This document shows, piece after piece, positions 1 through 5,146 of a DNA stretch of 7,079 bases. The notes beneath the pieces were generated by a model. That model had not been told where the DNA came from and searched no databases. It saw nothing but the letters and a program-made list of their open reading frames with translations. Source of the stretch: Chloroflexota bacterium. Lineage in GTDB: Bacteria > Chloroflexota > UBA5177 > JANWHV01. How positions within the stretch are numbered: the first letter of the stretch is position 1; every line of letters starts with the position of its first letter. The translations under genes were made by a program, and so were the position numbers. Location: NCBI GenBank assembly GCA_025450255.1, contig JANWHV010000198.1, positions 1-7,079 on the forward strand, written 5' to 3'.

Positions 1-481
1 AAGTGTCCTATGCAATAGTGCTGCGAAGACAGGCGGAACTACGATGCGAGGTAACCGAAGCCCGCCTCGGGCGCCTATCGAACCCATTGCGCCGGTTTTG
101 GCGCACGCTGTTCGTCCCGCGAGCGGCCGAGGAGTTAGCGCCGGTACAGCAGAATCAGCATTGCGAATCCCCGTCCCTGGAATGTAGTTGCCCCGTCACG
201 CGGATAGCCGCCTGAGAACCAGCAGAGGCCCTGCAACGTCGCCGGACCGCCGCGCGAGGTGAGCAGGATGCTCGCGGTCTCAGGGCTACCACCGCATCCG
301 CGCTTCGCGTGAATGCCGCACGATCGGCCGGCTTCGAGGCCCTGCCGTAACCGCTCGCCGTAGATCATTTGACGGCTGTTTTACCGTGCCCGGAACGGGA
401 AATTCCTGTACGCTTTGCTCGTGCGGCTGGAGTATTTCGCTGGCGCCGGAATGCGCATAGGTTCAGGTGGAGAAGCGGATC
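1..481. other. Left-edge region without a convincing gene
   Basis: The only candidate coding sequence here is the weak minus-strand ORF at 135-368, listed separately. The plus-strand frame open from base 3 to 215 has no recognisable protein character, is rich in Arg, and is mostly antisense to that ORF. Between 369 and 481 lies the presumed upstream region of the MMPL gene. A TTGACG hexamer at 369-374 resembles a -35 box, but I found no acceptable -10 box 16-18 bases after it. A short CCCG-gaa-CGGG hairpin sits at 389-399 with no T-run on either strand, so I do not call it a terminator. No tRNA, repeat or mobile-element end is visible. Confidence 0.5.
135..368 (-). CDS. Possible small hypothetical protein (77 aa), doubtful
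   Basis: This is an unrecognised ORF, divergent from the MMPL gene. It opens with ATG five codons after an in-frame TAA (381-383) and ends at TAA. In its favour, third codon positions are mostly G or C, as in the confirmed genes of this window, and the translation is not overloaded with Arg or His as antisense shadows are. The C-terminal half reads like a folded segment rich in Gly and aromatic residues (QGLCWFSGGYPRDG at about residues 46-59) and ends in a hydrophobic stretch (FAMLILLYRR). Against it, no clear Shine-Dalgarno precedes the ATG, the ORF is short, and I recognise no family. It could equally be chance in GC-rich DNA or a remnant of a longer gene. Confidence 0.3.
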   Translation of the reverse strand: MIYGERLRQGLEAGRSCGIHAKRGCGGSPETASILLTSRGGPATLQGLCWFSGGYPRDGATTFQGRGFAMLILLYRR

Positions 482-484
482 GTG
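469..484 (+). promoter_or_regulatory. RBS and GTG start deciding the MMPL N-terminus
   Basis: GGAG at 469-472 lies 9 bases before a GTG at 482-484. An in-frame GTG at 467 would add five residues but has only a weak AGG at 459-461. The shorter start gives a protein beginning (fM)ERLAKFVVRFPW, which matches the usual very short cytoplasmic N-terminus of MMPL proteins (a few residues, then R-x-P-W and TM1). I therefore prefer 482. Confidence 0.6.
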
Positions 485-2677
485 GAGCGATTGGCCAAAT
501 TTGTGGTGCGCTTCCCGTGGCTCATCGTCCTGATCTGGGTGGCGGGAATTGGGGCGGTCGTGGCGACAACGCCAAAAGGTAGCGCTCCACAAACTCCCGC
601 TCCGCACCCAAACGCGGCACAACGCGCGCAGGCCATCATGGACCGCGACTTTCCGGACAATGCCAACACGGGCAACCACCCGCCCGTCAACATTCTGCTG
701 CTGGCGAACGACCGCATCACGGCCGCCGATCTGCGGACGCTGCAATCCCTGCGCGGGCCTCTGCTCGCCTGGGACACGAACTCCATGGGCTGGATGAGTC
801 CCGATCAGCCAGTCGTCGCTCACATTGCCGGCCCGAGCCTTAGCAAAGATGGCAAGGCCGCGCTTACCACGATCACCTACACCTTCACGGGCTACTGCTA
901 TCCCGACTGCAACGACACGATCGAGCATGCTCTGAACACAATCCGGCCGCGGCTGCGCACGGGCGTAACGGTGGTCCTTACCGATCTGGGTTTGGTCTAC
1001 GAAGCGCAAAACAAGGCGTTCTCTGGTCTCACCGACAGCGGTTTCTCACCCACGCTTATCGCCTGTATCGTGTTGCTCCTGGTGATCCTTGGCGCCGTGT
1101 ACCGGGCGCCGCTGGCGGTGTTCGTACCGCTGCTTTGCATCGGCGCGGTGGTGTTCACCTCCCTCAGCCTCGTCAAAACGCTGGCGATAAACACCACCTG
1201 GGTGCCGCATGGCGACATCACCAACGAGTTCGTGAGTGTGGTGCTGTTCGGTGCTGGAACGAACTATTGCCTGTTCCTGTTGTCGCGCTACCGCGAGGCG
1301 CTGCGCGACGACTTGTCTCCACGCGACGCGATCGTGTTGGCGCTCACGCGCGTGGGCGAGGCAATTTCCTCCAGCGCCGGCACGGTGATCGCGGCGATGA
1401 CGGTCATGGGCTTCACGCAATCGCCGATGTTCCGGGCGATTGGGCCTTCGGTGGCAATCGCCGTCGCCTTGATGCTCGCCGCCGGCCTGACCCTGGCGCC
1501 GGCGTTGATGCGCCTGTGCGGGGCGGCGCTGTTCTGGCCCACGAGGCCACGCTGGACGGCCGCGCTGCAACGTGATGGCGTTCCTCGCGGCGTCTGGCAC
1601 ACGGTGGGGCGCGTTATCGTGCGGCGCCCGCTGTCGACCCTGGTCGGGTGCCTGGTGCTGTTGGCGCCGCTCGCGGCATTCGCCGCGGCGCTGTCGCCGT
1701 CGTACGACGACCTACGGACCTTGCCCGCGTCTAACCCGGCCGTGAAGGCGGCGCTGGCAGTGCAAACGCATTTCGGCTCGATCACCGAGTCGGACACACT
1801 GGTTGTGTCCTATCCCTCCGGAGACTTGACGCGCTCGGCGGGCAGCGAGGCAGTGCGCCGTTTGCGCGACGCGCTTCGATCGGATCAGGCGGTGCGGCAG
1901 GTAGGCACGGCCGTCATCTCGCCAAATGGCCACGCGGCGGCGGTACCGCTCACGCTTGCCGTGGAGACATCCTCACCGGAAGCGCACCGCGTGGTCGGCC
2001 GGCTGCAGGCCGCGTTGGCGACCACCACGCGGAGCCTTGGGCTACCAGGCATGTCGGCGCTGCTCAGCGGCGACTCGCCGCGGACGCATGACGAGGCCAC
2101 GCAGGTGGCCGACGATTTCCGCTTTATCCTCGTCTGGATTACCCTGATCATCTTTGGCATCCTGGTCTTGATGGTCAGGAGCCTCACGGCGCCGCTGTAT
2201 TTGCTCGCGACCGTGGCGCTTAGCGCGGGATCGGCGGTCGGGCTGACCGTATTGGTCTTCCACGAGATTCTCGGCCAGGAGATTTATTACACCACGCCGG
2301 TTTTCGCATTCGTGTTCCTGGTGGCGCTGGGCGAGGACTTCAATATCTTGTTGATGAGCAGGATCCGTGAAGAGGTGGCTCGCCGTGGTCTGCGTGCCGG
2401 CGTGGCACGGGCGGTTGGCCGAACCGGGGCCACGCTCTCCAACTGCGGGCTGATCATGGCCGGCACCTTTGGCGTGCTGATGCAGTTCGACGTGACCTTC
2501 CTGCGGCAGATCGGCTTCGCGGTGGCGGCGGGCGTGCTGCTTGACACGTTCATAATTCGGCCGTTGCTGGTGCCCTCAATTGTGGTATTGCTGGGGCGAT
2601 GGAACTGGGTGACCGTGCGTGGCGTCGTGCCTTTGCCGCAGCCGGCCGGTAACGCGGAACCCGTCGCCATCGGGTGA
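482..2677 (+). CDS. MMPL/RND-family membrane exporter
   Basis: A 731-residue inner-membrane transporter of the MMPL branch of the RND superfamily, which uses the proton gradient to move lipids, drugs or other hydrophobic compounds across the cytoplasmic membrane. The expected topology is visible: TM1 (about 12-30); a first extracytoplasmic loop (31-188); a TM2-TM6 bundle (189-345); TM7 (385-405); a second loop (406-545); and a TM8-TM12 bundle (547-705). It lacks the large C-terminal domain of mycobacterial MmpL3. TM4 carries the family motif as GAGTNYCLFLLSRYRE (about 257-272), in which the usual Asp of the Asp-Tyr proton-relay pair is Asn261. The matching TM10 site is GEDFNILLMSRIREE, with Asp619 kept and Tyr replaced by Phe. 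Cys139 and Cys143 in loop 1 could form a disulfide. It precedes an MFS exporter on the same strand. The substrate is unknown. The family call is firm; activity is inferred. Confidence 0.93.
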   Translation: MERLAKFVVRFPWLIVLIWVAGIGAVVATTPKGSAPQTPAPHPNAAQRAQAIMDRDFPDNANTGNHPPVNILLLANDRITAADLRTLQSLRGPLLAWDTNSMGWMSPDQPVVAHIAGPSLSKDGKAALTTITYTFTGYCYPDCNDTIEHALNTIRPRLRTGVTVVLTDLGLVYEAQNKAFSGLTDSGFSPTLIACIVLLLVILGAVYRAPLAVFVPLLCIGAVVFTSLSLVKTLAINTTWVPHGDITNEFVSVVLFGAGTNYCLFLLSRYREALRDDLSPRDAIVLALTRVGEAISSSAGTVIAAMTVMGFTQSPMFRAIGPSVAIAVALMLAAGLTLAPALMRLCGAALFWPTRPRWTAALQRDGVPRGVWHTVGRVIVRRPLSTLVGCLVLLAPLAAFAAALSPSYDDLRTLPASNPAVKAALAVQTHFGSITESDTLVVSYPSGDLTRSAGSEAVRRLRDALRSDQAVRQVGTAVISPNGHAAAVPLTLAVETSSPEAHRVVGRLQAALATTTRSLGLPGMSALLSGDSPRTHDEATQVADDFRFILVWITLIIFGILVLMVRSLTAPLYLLATVALSAGSAVGLTVLVFHEILGQEIYYTTPVFAFVFLVALGEDFNILLMSRIREEVARRGLRAGVARAVGRTGATLSNCGLIMAGTFGVLMQFDVTFLRQIGFAVAAGVLLDTFIIRPLLVPSIVVLLGRWNWVTVRGVVPLPQPAGNAEPVAIG

Positions 2678-2701
2678 ACGCGCCTCGACTTCGGGCGTGC
2701 A

Positions 2702-2719
2702 CTGTATCATTTGATATAG
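2702..2719. promoter_or_regulatory. Operator-like inverted repeat upstream of the MFS gene
   Basis: TATCA-TT-TGATA (2705-2716) is a perfect 5-base inverted repeat. It extends to CT..AG at 2702-2719 with one mismatch per arm, in a short AT-rich island within GC-rich DNA, 24-42 bases after the MMPL stop. TATCAT (2705-2710) or GATATA (2713-2718) could also serve as a -10 box, but no good -35 box lies at standard spacing. The size and position fit the operator of a dimeric repressor such as a TetR, MarR or PadR protein, the types that often control efflux genes. No regulator gene lies in this window, so the role is inferred. Confidence 0.35.
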
Positions 2720-2745
2720 CGCCGCCTGCCGTGCCCTGGCAGGAT

Positions 2746-2780
2746 GGGTCTTGAAAGACCCCGCCGCGCGCCTCCGCGCG
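2746..2780 (+). other. Two tandem hairpins in the MFS 5' leader
   Basis: GGGTCT-TGAA-AGACCC (2746-2761) is a perfect 6-bp stem with a tetraloop. Three bases later CGCGCG-CCTC-CGCGCG (2765-2780) is another perfect 6-bp stem with a 4-base loop. Both lie between the operator-like repeat and the Shine-Dalgarno of the TTG start. No T-run follows either, so they are not typical intrinsic terminators. CTCC at 2772-2775, from the second loop and stem, is complementary to GGAG of the Shine-Dalgarno (2801-2804), but only over 4 bases. They may form a structured or regulatory leader, or stabilise the mRNA. The structures are seen; any function is inferred. Confidence 0.4.
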
Positions 2781-2799
2781 CCGGCACACTCACGAATCC

Positions 2800-2812
2800 A
2801 GGAGATCTATTG
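2800..2812 (+). promoter_or_regulatory. RBS with TTG start for the MFS gene
   Basis: AGGAG at 2800-2804 is followed by 5 bases and TTG (2810-2812), in frame with the MFS coding sequence. The in-frame ATG at 2744 lies at the foot of the first leader hairpin, has only AGG directly against it, and would add a 22-residue Pro/Arg-rich tail with no counterpart in MFS proteins. TTG is therefore the better start. It implies modest translation initiation. Confidence 0.65.
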
Positions 2813-4150
2813 GCTACAGACGTGCTTGCGCGTGACGCTGCATCGAGAGGCGTGGACGAGACGGTGATATCCGTATCACCAGGCGCCCGCCTGTGGCACA
2901 ACCGCAACTTCAATACCTTCTGGCTTGGGCAGTCGTTGTCCGCCCTGGGCGACGCATTTGCATTGATCGCAATGCCGTTGCTCGTGCTTCAGGCCACCGG
3001 CTCGGTGGCGCAGATGGGCCTGGTGACCGGCACCTTCGGCATTGCCCAATTGCTGGCGGGGCTTGTCGCGGGCGCGCTGGTGGACAAGATGGACCGCCGG
3101 CGGCTGATGATCGTCTGCGATCTGGGCCGCTTGCTTGTCTATTCGTTGATACCGCTTGGCTGGCTCCTGGCCGGCCCACAGGTTTGGTTGATCTACGTCG
3201 TCACCGGCGCTGGATCGGCCCTGGGCATGGTCTTCGAAGTTGCGTATATCACGGCGATACCGAATATGATCGACAAGGACCAGATAACCGAGGCGAACGC
3301 ACGCTTGCAAATCTCGATGGGCATCTCCTTCGTAGCTGGGCCGGTGCTGGCCGGCCTGGTGAGCGCGCGTTTCAATCCATCGGTAGCGCTTGGCATGAAC
3401 GCGTTTTCATTCCTGGTCTCCGCCATGTCCCTGACCGTGATCCGCCTGCGCCGGGTGACAGTGGCGGGCTCGAAAGGCGGACCCGCCCAGCACCACCTGA
3501 GTGAGCTTGTGGCGGGCGTGAGGTTTTTGTTCAATCAACCGCTGCTGCGCGCGGTCACGATTCTGTTCGCGGTTATCAACCTGGTCTCGATGGGCGGCAT
3601 GGATCTGTTCATCTACCACTTGAAGCATGACCTGCATCAAAGTGCCGGCACGGTAGGGTTGGTATTGGGTCTCGCCAGCATTGGCGCTATCGCGGGCGGC
3701 GTGCTGACGCCGATCCTGCGCCGCCGCTTTGGCTTCGGCGCGTGTTGGATTGTCGGGCTGCTCGGGACGGGAATAGGACTGGCCGGCATTGGCATTGCCT
3801 CCAGCGTGGCGGCGATCGTGCTACTGTCCGTGGCGTTCGTGTTCGTAAACACCGTGATGGGCATCGCGAACATGTCATTGCGCCAGGAGATCACGCCGGA
3901 TCATTTGTTGGGCCGGGTAACGGCGGCGTTCTGGACGATAGCCGGCATCACGGCGCCGCTGGGCGCCGCGGCCGCGACGGCCCTGGCGGCCGCGTTCGGC
4001 AGCGCGGCGATCCTGTGCGGCATGGGGTTGATTACCATGGCGCTGGCGGGTGTGGCGCTGTTCACACCGATCAACCACCGCCGACCGGAATTGCTGTACG
4101 CGCAAGCGCAACCGGCGGCCGATCGGTCACCGGCGGCCCTGGCGAGCTGA
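2810..4150 (+). CDS. MFS transporter, MFS_3 / EntS-MefA efflux type
   Basis: A 446-residue, 12-TM major facilitator, close to the usual length of this family, which exports small molecules such as macrolides or siderophores by proton antiport at the cytoplasmic membrane. A hydrophilic N-terminal stretch of about 30 residues leads to RNFNTFWLGQSLSALGD (about 32-48), the typical opening of this group, where N-x-x-F/W-x-x-G-Q starts TM1. The motif-A loop between TM2 and TM3 appears as AGALVDKMDRRR (about 87-98), with the conserved Asp and basic cluster. The second-half signature SLRQEITPDHLLGRV (about 356-370) is characteristic of MFS_3 proteins. The C-terminus ends in a hydrophilic Pro/Ala-rich tail. 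It follows the MMPL gene by 132 bases that contain an operator-like repeat and a structured leader, so it may be independently regulated. The family assignment is firm; the substrate cannot be read from sequence. Confidence 0.95.
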   Translation: MATDVLARDAASRGVDETVISVSPGARLWHNRNFNTFWLGQSLSALGDAFALIAMPLLVLQATGSVAQMGLVTGTFGIAQLLAGLVAGALVDKMDRRRLMIVCDLGRLLVYSLIPLGWLLAGPQVWLIYVVTGAGSALGMVFEVAYITAIPNMIDKDQITEANARLQISMGISFVAGPVLAGLVSARFNPSVALGMNAFSFLVSAMSLTVIRLRRVTVAGSKGGPAQHHLSELVAGVRFLFNQPLLRAVTILFAVINLVSMGGMDLFIYHLKHDLHQSAGTVGLVLGLASIGAIAGGVLTPILRRRFGFGACWIVGLLGTGIGLAGIGIASSVAAIVLLSVAFVFVNTVMGIANMSLRQEITPDHLLGRVTAAFWTIAGITAPLGAAAATALAAAFGSAAILCGMGLITMALAGVALFTPINHRRPELLYAQAQPAADRSPAALAS

Positions 4151-4174
4151 CCTCAGCACGGTTGGCGGTTGCCG

Positions 4175-4207
4175 CGGCGGGCTGTAACGGAGCCTCGGGA
4201 GCCGCCG
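4175..4207 (+). terminator. GC-rich hairpin after the MFS gene, possible 3' end
   Basis: CGGCGG(g)CT at 4175-4183 pairs with AGCCGCCG at 4200-4207. This gives an 8-bp GC-rich stem with one bulged G and a 16-base loop, 25 bases past the MFS stop and before the next promoter. No T-run follows, so it is not a textbook intrinsic terminator. It could be a U-less terminator, a 3' stabilising hairpin or chance. A smaller ACCGT-TTG-ACGGT hairpin follows at 4214-4226. Confidence 0.25.
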
Positions 4208-4236
4208 TGTAGAACCGTTTGACGGTGCGGGGCATG

Positions 4237-4265
4237 TTGCCTCTCGCGCCCCAACCGTTTATGAT
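4237..4265 (+). promoter_or_regulatory. Sigma70-type promoter for the small protein / MOSC pair
   Basis: TTGCCT (4237-4242), a 17-base spacer, and TATGAT (4260-4265) match the housekeeping consensus at 4/6 and 5/6 positions with ideal spacing. Transcription would start near 4272, giving a leader of about 32 bases before the ATG at 4304. This is the best promoter in the window and places the two genes downstream in their own unit. Confidence 0.55.
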
Positions 4266-4279
4266 TGACCAAACGTTGG
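4251..4279. promoter_or_regulatory. Imperfect inverted repeat over the -10 box
   Basis: CCAAC(c)GTTT at 4251-4260 is the inverted copy of AAACGTTGG at 4271-4279 apart from one extra C, with a 10-base centre. It spans the proposed -10 box and start point, a natural place for a repressor to bind. AACCGTTT also occurs as a direct copy at 4213-4220, 40 bases upstream. The repeats are seen; the operator role is inferred. Confidence 0.35.
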
Positions 4280-4303
4280 AGCCGAAGCGTGTGAGGTGTG
4301 CTG

Positions 4304-4549
4304 ATGCCCATTGCTAACTTCCGGCAAAGTGTGGCCGTGACCCTGATTCGGCACTATCGGGCGTGCTTTGCCGCCTATTGGACGCTGACTGCCGCACTTG
4401 CGCTGTTGTTGCTTTCTCCTCAGGCGGCGCAATCGCCTGCGCCACAGGCGCCTGGGCAGCGTGCCGTGTGCACCGATGGCCGGGTACTCGTGCAGTTCTA
4501 CATTGAGAAGGCGTCTCGGTGCATATTGATCGTTCAAGCAACTCATTGA
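4304..4549 (+). CDS. Small membrane-anchored or secreted protein, unknown
   Basis: An 81-residue protein I do not recognise. The ATG at 4304 is preceded by GAGG at 4293-4296 with 7 bases between; the in-frame GTG at 4298 is too close to that site. The N-terminus is basic (Arg7, Arg16, Arg19), followed by a hydrophobic segment at about 20-38 (core AALALLLLS), then a Pro/Ala/Gln linker (39-52) and a short tail with Cys56 and Cys73. This reads as a signal peptide with possible cleavage near AAQ-S at 41-44, or as a single-pass anchor with its tail outside. A strong promoter lies just upstream, and its stop is 10 bases before the MOSC start, so the two are probably co-transcribed. Its short length and lack of a known family are the reasons for caution. 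Confidence 0.55.
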   Translation: MPIANFRQSVAVTLIRHYRACFAAYWTLTAALALLLLSPQAAQSPAPQAPGQRAVCTDGRVLVQFYIEKASRCILIVQATH

Positions 4550-4559
4550 GGGAGCGGAA

Positions 4560-5093
4560 ATGGCAATTGCCGAGGAACAACTGGCAACGCATCACGAAGT
4601 AACCACAATCTTGCGCGCCCTCTACCTGCACGGACCACGTGCGACCCTGGATGGTGACACCGAGCCCACGCCCATGTTCGCCGCGGACGGCGTGGAGGCA
4701 ATTGCCGGCGTGGGGCTCCGCGGCGCCGAGCGGCATATGCGGAAGCCTGGCCCTACCGGGAAAGAGAGTAAGCGCCAGGTCAGCCTGATTGACGAGGCGA
4801 CCGTGGCTCGACACCGGGCGCGCTTTGGCGACTTTCCCATGGAGTGGGTGAAATCACAATTGGTACTGGCGGGGGACGTCCGTTTGCCCGATTTGCTGGG
4901 CCGCGAAGTGGTAATCGGCGAGGGCGATGACGCCGTGGTGCTGGAACTCACCATCAAACGCGAGCCTTGCGAGGCCATGGACCTGATCGCACCGGGGCTG
5001 CGCGAGGCCATGAAAGACGGTGAGCAGGGCGCGCTGGCGCGGGTCGTGCGCGGTGGATGGATAGAGGCGGGGCAGAAAGTAACGATCAGATAG
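4560..5093 (+). CDS. MOSC-domain protein
   Basis: A 177-residue protein that is nearly all MOSC domain, the fold shared by the C-terminus of molybdenum cofactor sulfurase, YiiM and mARC. MOSC proteins bind molybdenum cofactor or transfer sulfur using a conserved Cys, and act in the cytoplasm. Landmarks seen: GVGLRGAERH (50-59) where the family has G-x-x-G-D-R-H; RQVSLID (72-78); a G-x-x-x-x-L-P/L-L-G-x-x-x-x-IG stretch (105-120); ELTIKREPCEAM (129-140), whose Cys137 is the expected conserved cysteine; APGLREAM (144-151); and a closing G-G-W-I-x-x-G-x-x-V. The Asp of GDRH is replaced by Ala-Glu. GGAG at 4551-4554 supports the start. It lies directly after the small membrane protein and converges on the gene at 5147. 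No Moco synthesis gene or oxidoreductase is nearby, so the substrate is open; YiiM-like detoxification of hydroxylated bases is one possibility. Confidence 0.88.
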   Translation: MAIAEEQLATHHEVTTILRALYLHGPRATLDGDTEPTPMFAADGVEAIAGVGLRGAERHMRKPGPTGKESKRQVSLIDEATVARHRARFGDFPMEWVKSQLVLAGDVRLPDLLGREVVIGEGDDAVVLELTIKREPCEAMDLIAPGLREAMKDGEQGALARVVRGGWIEAGQKVTIR

Positions 5094-5146
5094 CGCCTTA
5101 CATCCGGATTTATCCAGCCGTTAGCCCTGCCATCCGGAGGGGTGAT

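Noticed and set aside
3..215. Plus-strand open frame at the left edge
   Set aside because: Arg-rich, no recognisable domain, mostly antisense to the better minus-strand candidate, and no Shine-Dalgarno can be assessed.
369..400. TTGACG as a -35 box for the MMPL gene
   Set aside because: No acceptable -10 hexamer at 16-18 bases; the sequence there is GC-rich.
365..1009. Long minus-strand ORF (214 codons) antisense to the MMPL gene
   Set aside because: Arg/His-rich composition typical of a GC-rich antisense shadow, while the plus strand encodes a clear MMPL protein.
1046..1600. Minus-strand ORF rich in Arg, Gln and His
   Set aside because: Shadow of the MMPL coding frame with no domain or start signal.
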